Assembly: GCA_016180645.1 (NCBI GenBank)
Contig: JACPAV010000038.1
Location: 1-36,697 of the forward strand
DNA: 36,697 nucleotides
Source: Nitrospirota bacterium
Lineage (GTDB): Bacteria > JACPQY01
Direction of reading: 5' to 3'
Shown here piece by piece: positions 1-7,005 of this stretch. Positions within the stretch are counted from its first letter, which is position 1. Each line of letters opens with the position of its first letter. Below the pieces are notes generated by a model, which did no database searches, was not told the origin of the DNA, and saw only the letters and a program-made list of their open reading frames with translations. The position numbers and the translations under genes were made by a program.

Positions 1-93
1 CCCCAGGAAGGCGGGGGACCAAGAAATCAAGAACTTGACAAAGAATTCCTATAGCTTAACTTTGGCTGAAATCTGTCCAAACGATGGGGGTAA

Positions 94-3000
94 GCTCCGG
101 CCTTTGAAGATGTCTTCAAATACAAACAGCGTACGCACAAGCGAGCGGACCAAGTCGCAAAACTTCATACCATCCAAAGTACCTTTGAGGGAGACAAAGA
201 CGTCAAGTTCGACCAAGAGAACAGCCCGACGGGCAAGGCGATGACAATCCACGGCATGAAGAACGACCCGCGATGGAAAGGTGATACGCAGACCGGCAGG
301 AAGGGAATCACCGATCTCTTGGAAGAGTTGCGCACAGCCAAGGAACTTGATGACTACGGCCTGCGCAGCGGAACGATTGGCGGCTGGGCCGATTTGAGGA
401 AGGTGTTCCTCAGACTGGAAAAGAAAGCAAAGGATGGAAATCGAGCCCTCACGCGAGATGAATTGGAGAACGCCGTCGAAGATGAGAAGCGAGACAATCG
501 CCAAGGTTTCGGGAGCGACGATTTCTTCAAGAAACTCTGCGAACCTCAATATCATCACCTTTGGTCGGCATCAGCGGAGCGCAACGGCATCCGCGACTTC
601 ATTCCCCATTTCGTTGACTACCATGAGTGGATGGAGGATCTGGGCGATCTGGAAATTCGAGATGAGAACGGCAACGTGACCGTCAAGCCGATCAGCTACA
701 CGTTTCCGGGCACGCAGAATCGGCATAAGAAAACGAGCTACCGGCACTTCAATTTCAAAGAGAAGCTCAACCGACAAATGAAGCTGTCTCTTTTCCGAAA
801 GCACACAGGGAACGGGAGCGTCCGCTATGAGTTGCTCAATGATGTTCCGGTCACGCTTTCCGCGCGGCGGCTGAAAAGGGACAAAGTCATGACAGCCGAT
901 GGCACAAGCATGAATGCAGTGTGGTGTCCGCCGCTCGTGCTGGAGGACGAAAAGCCACGCGCTGGAAAGAAGAAAAGCGGCAGATGGCAACCCGGTGATT
1001 TGCCAGTAAGCTTTTTGCTGATGGTCGAAGACGAGCGCAACGGCGAACCGCAACCAATCCACCTGAAAGTCGCCGTTCCCATCGAATGGGGTGAGCAGAA
1101 GAAGCTTCAAAAGGGAACGATCCGCTGGGAAGCTGGTTCATTGCGCGGTTATGCCAAGAAAGACGAACCTGATGCCGATAAACGGCGTCATTTCAAATGG
1201 CCGGTGGACCTGCAAGAGCAGCCCAGCACCAAAGTATCCACATCCGCCAACGACGAGGAAGGGATCACTGCAACGAGGCTGTGGTGCGGCGATGGAAAAA
1301 AGCCGCTCAACGGCTTCCGTGTGAGAACGGAAGAGGGGAGGACTGCCTCAGAGCTTCACATTCTATCCGTGGATTTGGGCATGCGCTTTTCGTCCGCGTT
1401 TGCGCGCCTGCGCGTTCACTGCGACCCCAACGGCGAAGGACGGGTCATTTCGCCCGATGGTTTTGCCACCCCGATTCGTGCCCACGTCTATCGCAAGGGC
1501 ACGCTGCGGTTACAGGGCGAGAACGCCAAGGTCTGGGATCACAAGCGAGATAGCCAGGGCCATTGCGTGAAGGACATAGAGGGCAACCATGTGTATGAGT
1601 TCCAGACGGAAACCTACGGCAATGACGGGCGCGGACGGTTTCCTAAGCTGGAGGAGATTGGGGCGTTCAGAATGCTGGCCTACCGGATCGTGCCGGAGAA
1701 TGCTTTCCCGATTATTGGCGCAGAGAAGATGACGTACCCGGAAATGGGCGACCATCTCATCATGCGGTTGCGCCGGCGCATCAGCCGGATTCGCTCGTTG
1801 TTCAGTCTGCGCTGGCACGTGAGCGGCACGATGGAACGCGACAACTCAACCGGTGTGTACGACAAGCCGCGCATAGAAGCCGACAAGAAGGAGCATTACC
1901 GGGTGGCCGCGGAGACGCTGGGCAAACTCGCGTTCCCGAAGAAACCATGGCCCGAAGGTGAGGAAGAACATCCCGAAAATGCGAAACTGCGTACTGCTTT
2001 GAATAGCGACAAGCAGGCTTGGGATGCCATCAAAGACGACCTTGAGCCTTGCAAGGAACAAGCCGACGAAAAGCTGCGGTGTCAGCGGCTGGACGCGGCC
2101 ATCAGGGGCTGGAATTGGAACGCTCTGGCCGATGAACTCAACCAGCAATTGAATGAGTACTTCAACGGCAAGGATGCAACATCTGCGTTGCTCGTTGGCG
2201 TCGTTGAGCACTGCTTGCCACTGCGAAAGCGCCATTGGCGCTGGGACGGAAGCAAGCACCGACTCTCAATGGAGCACGGAGAGACTGATCCGCAGCACCT
2301 TCCGCTCGTCCAAGGAATGCGCGGGCTGTCCATGCGGCGATTGGAGCAGGTGTTGAACTTGCGGCAGCGTTGTCAGAGCTTCGCCAAGATGGAGAAACGG
2401 TTCGCCGATGGCGACAAGGGGATCAATCCTCCACCGCCCATGAAGCGGGGCGAAGGCGATGACCCTTGCGAGGACTTGCTGGACAAGAGCAATGAACTCC
2501 GTGACCAGCGCGTAAACCAAACTGCGCACATGATCCTAGCGGAAGCTCTGGGCCTCGAACTGAAAAGTCCCGCTGAAGTAGCCGACAAGAAAGGCCGGAA
2601 GAACACAGTGGATTTGCACGGCGAATATAAGCGGATCACTTACCCGAAAACAGCAAGGCAGATGCCACGCTGTTCCATCATTGTGCTGGAGGATTTGACC
2701 CGGTATCGCACGAGCCAAGACCGGACGCGCAGCGAGAACTCGCGCCTTATGCAGTGGGCACACCGTGCCGTTGTGAAAAAGCTGGCTGACATCGCGAAGC
2801 CGTTTGGCATCACGATCATGCTGGTTGATCCAGCCTTCTCGTCACGGTTTTGCTCGCGGACAGGCTTGCCGGGCATTCGTGTGAACTCCGCGTCGCGTGG
2901 TTTTCACGAGAAGATGCCAAACGCGGCGTGGCTCATGCAGAAGAACATGGACGGCGAGCCGTCCGATCTCGCTAGGAAAGTCACGGCCCTGAAAACATTG

Positions 3001-3588
3001 TTTGAGCAGCACCCGAACTACAACGGGCAACTTCTCATCGCGGCGGACGGCGGAAAGGAGTTCCTGCCTGTGCCCGGCACTGCGGCGGAACGGAACACTG
3101 ACAGCGGATTGATGAACGCAGATGAAAACGCTGCCATCAATATCGGCCTGCGTGCCTTGGCGCATCCCAACCGATGGGATATTTTCCCGCGCCTTCGCAC
3201 GGTGGAAATCTCGGAAGAATCAGTACGCATCCGTAACCGACGCGGCTCGTTTGCCAAGTTGGCCGACGATGACCCAGAAAAATTGCTTGGGAAGGCCGAC
3301 ACATCATCGGCAACTGCTGGGAATGGTTCACGCGGAAATAAGGAAGGCGACGAGGAGCAGAACACGGAATCCTCGCAATATCCTGACTTCTTCCTCAACG
3401 CCTGCAATTTTCCCGGGATGCCGAAGAACGAGAGCTACACACCGCATCCCAACGCCGGGCTGTCGTTCAAGGCGTATCGTCGCGGACTGTTCTTGAAACG
3501 AGTCCAACAGCTTTGTGATGAACGCATCGAAGCCATCAACTCCAAGCGCCTTGAAGATTGGCGCAACAAGAAAGACATCCCGTGGTAG
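94..3588 (+). CDS. cas12b: Cas12b (C2c1) type V-B effector nuclease, N-terminus missing
   Basis: RNA-guided DNA endonuclease of type V-B CRISPR systems, which cuts DNA with one RuvC domain using a crRNA:tracrRNA guide. Numbered from the ATG at 241 (1115 codons), all three RuvC motifs are present: VDLGMRF with D378, VLEDLTRY with E817 followed by ENSRLMQWAHR, and NADENAAINIG with D961. The segments FGSDDFFKKL, AFSSRFCSRTGLPGIR and the C-terminal KKDIPW resemble Cas12b, closest from memory to the large Opitutaceae-type proteins. The family normally has a further 200 or more N-terminal residues (WED/REC1). Frame 1 stays open back to 94 and still reads like Cas12b (FEDVFKYKQ), but stops lie at 52, 67 and 91, while frame 2 is open over 2-93. 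So the true start is not visible, and ATG 241 is internal. A frameshift near 94-110 or a truncation at the window edge would explain this. Nothing visible damages the nuclease core. Confidence 0.93.
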   Translation, partial: APAFEDVFKYKQRTHKRADQVAKLHTIQSTFEGDKDVKFDQENSPTGKAMTIHGMKNDPRWKGDTQTGRKGITDLLEELRTAKELDDYGLRSGTIGGWADLRKVFLRLEKKAKDGNRALTRDELENAVEDEKRDNRQGFGSDDFFKKLCEPQYHHLWSASAERNGIRDFIPHFVDYHEWMEDLGDLEIRDENGNVTVKPISYTFPGTQNRHKKTSYRHFNFKEKLNRQMKLSLFRKHTGNGSVRYELLNDVPVTLSARRLKRDKVMTADGTSMNAVWCPPLVLEDEKPRAGKKKSGRWQPGDLPVSFLLMVEDERNGEPQPIHLKVAVPIEWGEQKKLQKGTIRWEAGSLRGYAKKDEPDADKRRHFKWPVDLQEQPSTKVSTSANDEEGITATRLWCGDGKKPLNGFRVRTEEGRTASELHILSVDLGMRFSSAFARLRVHCDPNGEGRVISPDGFATPIRAHVYRKGTLRLQGENAKVWDHKRDSQGHCVKDIEGNHVYEFQTETYGNDGRGRFPKLEEIGAFRMLAYRIVPENAFPIIGAEKMTYPEMGDHLIMRLRRRISRIRSLFSLRWHVSGTMERDNSTGVYDKPRIEADKKEHYRVAAETLGKLAFPKKPWPEGEEEHPENAKLRTALNSDKQAWDAIKDDLEPCKEQADEKLRCQRLDAAIRGWNWNALADELNQQLNEYFNGKDATSALLVGVVEHCLPLRKRHWRWDGSKHRLSMEHGETDPQHLPLVQGMRGLSMRRLEQVLNLRQRCQSFAKMEKRFADGDKGINPPPPMKRGEGDDPCEDLLDKSNELRDQRVNQTAHMILAEALGLELKSPAEVADKKGRKNTVDLHGEYKRITYPKTARQMPRCSIIVLEDLTRYRTSQDRTRSENSRLMQWAHRAVVKKLADIAKPFGITIMLVDPAFSSRFCSRTGLPGIRVNSASRGFHEKMPNAAWLMQKNMDGEPSDLARKVTALKTLFEQHPNYNGQLLIAADGGKEFLPVPGTAAERNTDSGLMNADENAAINIGLRALAHPNRWDIFPRLRTVEISEESVRIRNRRGSFAKLADDDPEKLLGKADTSSATAGNGSRGNKEGDEEQNTESSQYPDFFLNACNFPGMPKNESYTPHPNAGLSFKAYRRGLFLKRVQQLCDERIEAINSKRLEDWRNKKDIPW

Positions 3589-3791
3589 GTCGGTGGGGCA
3601 TTCCGGGCTCGGGCCGCCGGCCATCGCGCCCTTAGTACCATGTTGCGTAATGATTGGAACAGGTTGGGGGTAGGGTGGCCCTCGGCAACATGGTACATAC
3701 GCCCCGCCTTTGTTCGGATTGGCGACTGGAGAGCGGGGCTAGCGCACCGCGACCAAGCTCGGATCTGTTCCATGAATTCGTCAACGCGGTA
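3589..3791. other. Non-coding interval after cas12b with inverted repeat and anti-repeat-like sequence
   Basis: I see no gene here. A perfect 12-bp inverted repeat (3635-3646 with 3685-3696, arms GTACCATGTTGC and GCAACATGGTAC) encloses a smaller AGGG/CCCT hairpin at 3672-3682. Just downstream, 3704-3736 resembles the reverse complement of the CRISPR repeat with gaps: CCGCCT, GTTCG and CTGG blocks in the right order. It could be a diverged tracrRNA, an old inverted repeat copy, or chance in GC-rich DNA. The stronger tracrRNA candidate is downstream of cas2. Confidence 0.4.
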
Positions 3792-4057
3792 CTAGAGTGA
3801 ATTTATGAGCTGCTGGTACTCGTCATGATTGCCGATCCAAAACCAGGTGTATCCACCGGGCACGGGGGCTGCTAACGCGCGGTGGGTGATGCCGACGCGT
3901 GCCCCGACCAAACATGGAGACCGACCTTCTTGAAATGAAGGCTCGGGTGATGCTGGTTGCTCTTCAACAGACGGTAGTTCTTGATCGCGAGACGTTGAAC
4001 CCGCCGCGGCAATTTTCGATAGGCTTCCCAAAATTCCGGGCCGGCATGGCTGATCAA
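3792..4057 (-). pseudogene. RelE/ParE-like toxin, probably frameshifted
   Basis: The first part, from a TTG start at 4057, reads FWEAYRKLPRRVQRLAIKNYRLLKSNQHHPSLHFKKV. This is typical of small RelE/ParE-superfamily toxins, which usually cleave mRNA at the ribosome or poison gyrase. The expected C-terminal half (ARVGITHRAL, then TWFWIGNHDEYQQLI) continues in a different frame and ends at 3792. The switch falls at a run of four C on the plus strand (3902-3905); one extra base there would restore a toxin of about 88 residues. So this is either a real loss-of-function mutation or a homopolymer sequencing error. The start overlaps the stop of the upstream antitoxin as TTGA, a normal antitoxin-toxin arrangement. 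Confidence 0.75.
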
Positions 4058-4272
4058 GGAAGCGGGCGAGTACGCCCCGCGCGGAAATCCTCAATGGCTT
4101 TCTTGGCCAATCTCTCCAGCGGGCCTCCGGACCTCGCGTCCTTCTCGATTTGGCTGTCCCAAAGCCGGGCCTCGTACTCCTCGAGCCACCTGGCCATGTG
4201 CCGCACCTTGTCGGGCGACAGCCGGGCGATTTCCTTTTGGATACGCGCGATATCGCTTCCACCCTTGCTCAT
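4054..4272 (-). CDS. Antitoxin partner of the RelE-like toxin
   Basis: A 72-residue, highly charged helical protein (SDIARIQKEIARLSPDKVRHMARWLEEYEARLWDSQIEKD in part). It resembles the short antitoxins that precede RelE/ParE-like toxins and carry an LSP...WL..YE..LWD..IE.D pattern. It would neutralise the toxin by binding it and probably repress its own promoter. The stop overlaps the toxin start. A strong promoter on the reverse strand (TTGATA, 17-base spacer, TAAAAT) ends exactly 6 bases before the ATG, so the mRNA is predicted to be leaderless. The pair interrupts the CRISPR locus between cas12b and cas4-cas1, and points against it. The assignment rests on size, pattern and context; no catalytic signature is expected. 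Confidence 0.72.
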   Translation of the reverse strand: MSKGGSDIARIQKEIARLSPDKVRHMARWLEEYEARLWDSQIEKDARSGGPLERLAKKAIEDFRAGRTRPLP

Positions 4273-4278
4273 GGCTCC

Positions 4279-4307
4279 ATTTTACGAACCGCGACTGCCC
4301 TTATCAA
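4279..4307 (-). promoter_or_regulatory. Promoter of the RelE-like TA pair, leaderless type
   Basis: On the reverse strand TTGATA (4302-4307) is followed by a 17-base spacer and TAAAAT (4279-4284). Six bases (4273-4278) then separate it from the ATG, so initiation would fall at the A of the start codon. Confidence 0.65.
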
Positions 4308-4315
4308 GCACGGGC

Positions 4316-4344
4316 TTGACATCGTGAATCCCTTCATGGATACC
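4316..4344 (+). promoter_or_regulatory. Possible promoter for cas4-cas1 and cas2
   Basis: A consensus -35 TTGACA (4316-4321) is followed after 17 bases by a weak -10 GATACC (4339-4344). It would be divergent to the TA promoter and give a 5' leader of about 155 bases containing the 16-bp inverted repeat at 4378-4419. The -10 is poor, so this is only a candidate. Confidence 0.3.
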
Positions 4345-4377
4345 CCGCCGTCTCTACCCCTCTCGCCCCGCCCCGCT

Positions 4378-4419
4378 TGGTCGTGGGCCTTGCATGGCTT
4401 CGCGCAAGGCCCACGACCA
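4378..4419. repeat. Perfect 16-bp inverted repeat upstream of cas4-cas1
   Basis: Arms 4378-4393 (TGGTCGTGGGCCTTGC) and 4404-4419 pair perfectly around a 10-base loop. No T-run follows on either strand, so it is not a classic intrinsic terminator. It may be a palindromic REP-like unit or a hairpin in the 5' leader of the adaptation genes. Confidence 0.7.
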
Positions 4420-4505
4420 GGCAGTCGCGGGACGGCCAAGCCATCCTGGCGCCGCCCCGGCTTCCGGATTCCCGCCGGGAGCGGACAGAGCCATCCGCCC
4501 TTGTC

Positions 4506-6203
4506 ATGAGCGACGCCCCCGTTCAAACCCAAGCCGGACTTGAAGCGCAACCGCCGATGCCGGTGCGGCGGCTCCACAACTTCCTCTACTGCCCGCGCCT
4601 CTTCTACTACCAGTGGGTCGAAAATATCTTTCAGGAAAACGCGGATACGGTGGAAGGATCGCACGCGCATCGGAACGTGGACCGGCCCTCCCGCATCGAA
4701 GACCCGACGAAGCTCGATCTGCCGGAAGGGACGCAGATTCGTTCTCTTCGGCTTGCGAGTGAGAAGCTGGGACTCGTCGGTGTGGTCGATCTCATCGAAG
4801 GCGGTCCCGAAGGGGCCGTGTTGATCGATTACAAGAAAGGCTCGGCCCGTCGGGACGAAGCCGGAGAGCGCGTGGCGAAAGAGCCGGATGCGATGCAGCT
4901 CGTGGCTCAGTCTATGCTCTTGCGCGAACACGCCATCAGCGTCAAGGAGGCGTTCGTCTACTATGCCGCCGACAAGCGGAGGGTGCCTGTAGACGTATCA
5001 GAGGAACGGACCCGTGAATGCCTCGAAAAACTCGATCAGGCCAAAGCCCTCGCCGCCGAAGGCCGCTGCCCACCGCCGCTCCAGGATGATCCACGGTGCC
5101 TCTATTGCTCGGCCTATCCGATCTGTCTCCCCAATGAATCCGAGTTCTGGCGCGAACCGAAAGGTGAACCGATTACCGTCAAGCGGCCTCCGAGGCCGGA
5201 GGACGACGACGGCGAAATCCTCATCGTCCAGAGGCCCGGCGCCCAAATTGGCTTCAGGGGAGGGCAGATCGTGGTGGTCCTCAAAGGCGATACGATACGA
5301 GCGTTGCCATCCATGCAGGTGCGCGCAGTCTACGTCTACGGCGCGGTGCAAATTACAACGCAAGCGACTCATGCTTTCTTGGAACAAGGGGTCTCGGTGT
5401 CCTATTTTTCACCGTCCGGGCGTTTCCTCGGCATGCTGAACGGACTCCCCGCCTCCGGCGTGGACACGCGACGCGGTCAGTACCGTCTGTTCGATCAACC
5501 CACCACCTGCCTCGCGGTCGCGAAGGAGATGATTCGAGCCAAAATCCACAATCAACGCGTGATGCTCATGCGCAACGGCGAGCCTCCGGAGAAAGCGGTC
5601 TCGGAAATGATGCAGCTTCGGGATCAAACCTCGGAAGCGCATACCATGACCGAACTGCTTGGCCTGGAAGGGATGGCGGCGGCGCTCTACTTCGGGAACT
5701 TCGCTGGGATGCTGAAATCTTCCGACGGCGCCGGAGTCGATTTCTCATCGCGGAACCGTCGCCCTCCACGCGACCCCGTGAACGCGCTTCTTTCGATGGG
5801 ATACAGCGTCCTTTGCAAGGAGCTGGCGGGAATTTGCCACAGCGTGGGGCTCGATCCCTTCCTGGGGGTGATGCACCAGCCTCGTTACGGTCGGCCCGCC
5901 CTCGCGCTCGATCTCATGGAAGAGTTCCGGCCCCTGATCGTGGATAGCGTGGCGGTCAGCCTGATCAATCGCGGGGAAATCGCGAAGGATGACTTCATTT
6001 CCGGTTCATCCGGGGTGTTCATGAACGAAGACGGGCGCAAGGCTTTCTGGGAGGCGTATGGTCGGCGGATGGACACGGAAGTTTCCCATCCGCAGTTTGG
6101 CTACAGCATGCCGTACCGGCGTATGTTGGAGGTTCAGGCGAGACAGGTATGGCGGTTTGTTCGCGGAGAGGCATCCGGATATGTCGGATTCACGACCCGG
6201 TGA
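4506..6203 (+). CDS. cas4-cas1: Cas4-Cas1 fusion, spacer acquisition integrase/nuclease
   Basis: A 565-residue fusion of the PAM-selecting Cas4 nuclease and the Cas1 integrase, as typically found in type V-B and a few type I systems. The Cas4 part (about 18-215) has C29 in FLYCPRLFYY, a RecB-type core (GVVDLIEG followed by LIDYKKG), a QLVAQ helix, and the C-terminal cysteines C198, C201 and C207 that complete the Fe-S site. The Cas1 part (about 235-565) has the metal-binding residues E388 (LGLEGMAA), H457 (GVMHQPRYGR) and D469 (ALDLMEEF). Both halves look intact. I chose the ATG at 4506 because the frame upstream of it runs through the 16-bp inverted repeat and does not look coding. The stop is three bases before the cas2 start, so the two are surely cotranscribed. 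Confidence 0.96.
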   Translation: MSDAPVQTQAGLEAQPPMPVRRLHNFLYCPRLFYYQWVENIFQENADTVEGSHAHRNVDRPSRIEDPTKLDLPEGTQIRSLRLASEKLGLVGVVDLIEGGPEGAVLIDYKKGSARRDEAGERVAKEPDAMQLVAQSMLLREHAISVKEAFVYYAADKRRVPVDVSEERTRECLEKLDQAKALAAEGRCPPPLQDDPRCLYCSAYPICLPNESEFWREPKGEPITVKRPPRPEDDDGEILIVQRPGAQIGFRGGQIVVVLKGDTIRALPSMQVRAVYVYGAVQITTQATHAFLEQGVSVSYFSPSGRFLGMLNGLPASGVDTRRGQYRLFDQPTTCLAVAKEMIRAKIHNQRVMLMRNGEPPEKAVSEMMQLRDQTSEAHTMTELLGLEGMAAALYFGNFAGMLKSSDGAGVDFSSRNRRPPRDPVNALLSMGYSVLCKELAGICHSVGLDPFLGVMHQPRYGRPALALDLMEEFRPLIVDSVAVSLINRGEIAKDDFISGSSGVFMNEDGRKAFWEAYGRRMDTEVSHPQFGYSMPYRRMLEVQARQVWRFVRGEASGYVGFTTR

Positions 6204-6206
6204 CCG

Positions 6207-6497
6207 ATGAAACGAACACGATTTCTGGTTTGCTATGACATTTCCAACCCCAAACGTTTGCGCCGTGTGGCCAAAGTTCTTGAAGGCTACGGTCGTCGGC
6301 TTCAGTTCTCGGTGTTCGAATGTCCGCTGGGCAGTCTGCGTTTTTCCAAGTTGAAGTCCGATCTACAAGGCGTGCTGAATCACGACCAGGACCAAGTGAT
6401 GTTCGTATCGCTGGGTGGGGCCGAGGCAGATGCCGGTCTTGTGATCGAAACGATGGGCCAGCCTTATGTGGCTCACACCCGGATAACCGTGGTCTGA
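6207..6497 (+). CDS. cas2: Cas2, CRISPR adaptation protein
   Basis: A 96-residue Cas2 of normal size. It forms a homodimer that bridges two Cas1 dimers in the spacer-integration complex. The N-terminal strand FLVCYDISNPKRLRRVAKVLEGYG carries the conserved aspartate D11 and the usual ferredoxin-like opening, followed by LQFSVFECPL. It starts three bases after the cas4-cas1 stop and is clearly in the same operon. Its TGA stop at 6495-6497 is immediately followed by the -35 element of the predicted tracrRNA promoter, leaving no room for a terminator between them. Confidence 0.95.
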   Translation: MKRTRFLVCYDISNPKRLRRVAKVLEGYGRRLQFSVFECPLGSLRFSKLKSDLQGVLNHDQDQVMFVSLGGAEADAGLVIETMGQPYVAHTRITVV

Positions 6498-6526
6498 TTG
6501 ACTCATCATGAAGGTGTTGATATCTT
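6498..6526 (+). promoter_or_regulatory. Promoter of the predicted tracrRNA
   Basis: TTGACT (6498-6503), a 17-base spacer and TATCTT (6521-6526) give a good sigma70-type promoter starting the base after the cas2 stop. Initiation would fall near 6533, at the start of the first tracrRNA hairpin. Confidence 0.65.
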
Positions 6527-6531
6527 TCATA

Positions 6532-6600
6532 TTGGCTAAGGCCAACGACCACAACCCTTCCGCCATTGGGGTTGCAGGCTCTTTGAAATCGCGAGTGCGG
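6532..6600 (+). ncRNA. Predicted type V-B tracrRNA
   Basis: Three elements appear in the order I recall for Cas12b tracrRNAs. (1) A 5' hairpin: TTGGC (6532-6536), loop TAAG, GCCAA (6541-6545). (2) A hairpin with stem CAACCC (6552-6557) and GGGTTG (6569-6574), whose loop contains CCGCC (6560-6564), complementary to the last five repeat bases GGCGG. (3) A 16-base anti-repeat at 6577-6592 that pairs with repeat positions 13-28 by 13 Watson-Crick pairs, two G-U pairs and one mismatch. It lies between cas2 and the array on the same strand, with its own promoter. The 3' end is not defined by a visible terminator and may extend past 6600. It is not confirmed by expression data. Confidence 0.8.
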
Positions 6601-6767
6601 AATTGATCGGCAATCAGCCTTGAGACGCTCGAAACACATATCTGGTTGAGAACGCATGATTATTCGAGTTCTGCTGTGGTGACTCGAAGCGGGAAGATCG
6701 GGCGATTCGAGAATGCTCGCAACCCGGTGCCGATCCTGCTGTCTTGCGGGCCGTTTCGAGACGCGCA
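6601..6767 (+). promoter_or_regulatory. CRISPR leader with five TTCGAG motifs
   Basis: A non-coding stretch between the tracrRNA and the first repeat. The hexamer TTCGAG occurs at 6663, 6706 and 6755, and its reverse complement CTCGAA at 6628 and 6683. The 6663/6683 pair forms an inverted repeat with a 14-base gap. I see no convincing -35/-10 for the array, so the pre-crRNA may start from the upstream promoter or from an unrecognised one. The orientation fits a leader, because the degenerate repeat lies at the far end. Confidence 0.6.
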
Positions 6768-6927
6768 GCCGACTCACCAGCGATTTCGAACAGCTTGAGG
6801 CGGAGGACGAAGGGAAAAACGCATACCCACCCCAGGGGCCGACTCACCAGCGATTTCGAACAGCTTGAGGCGGCTTTCGCTTTCGCAATCGCGGCGCGGG
6901 CGGCGGGCCGACTCACCAGCGATTTCG
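6768..6927 (+). CRISPR. Type V-B mini CRISPR array: 2 full repeats, 2 spacers, truncated third repeat
   Basis: Two identical 36-base repeats lie at 6768-6803 and 6838-6873, beginning GCCGACTCACCAGCGATTTC and ending AGCTTGAGGCGG. The spacers are 6804-6837 (34 bases) and 6874-6906 (33 bases). The third repeat starts at 6907, is identical for 21 bases, then runs directly into the hairpin element at 6927. The 36-base length and the 5' segment resemble the Alicyclobacillus type V-B repeat as I recall it, read in the same direction, so crRNAs should be transcribed rightwards like the cas genes. The tracrRNA complementarity supports the same strand. Confidence 0.93.
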
Positions 6928-7000
6928 GGAAATCTGGGGACAGGATACTCATTTCCGACTCGTTCACCTGAAGAATTGGTACACTGTCCCCAGATTTCCC
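6927..7000. mobile_element. GGGGACAG-type hairpin element, copy 1, interrupting the third CRISPR repeat
   Basis: 17-base perfect inverted ends (6927-6943, GGGAAATCTGGGGACAG, and 6984-7000) enclose a 40-base centre. It resembles the GGGGACAG-type palindromic units often linked to REP-associated (Y1) tyrosine transposases; I infer this from memory of the motif. No transposase is present. Its left end coincides with the breakpoint in CRISPR repeat 3. Confidence 0.75.
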
Positions 7001-7005
7001 ACGGG

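Noticed and set aside
6190-6777. A reverse-strand open frame of 195 codons covering cas2, the tracrRNA and the leader.
   Set aside because: It overlaps cas2 and the structured RNA region, lacks any family pattern, and crosses the first CRISPR repeat.
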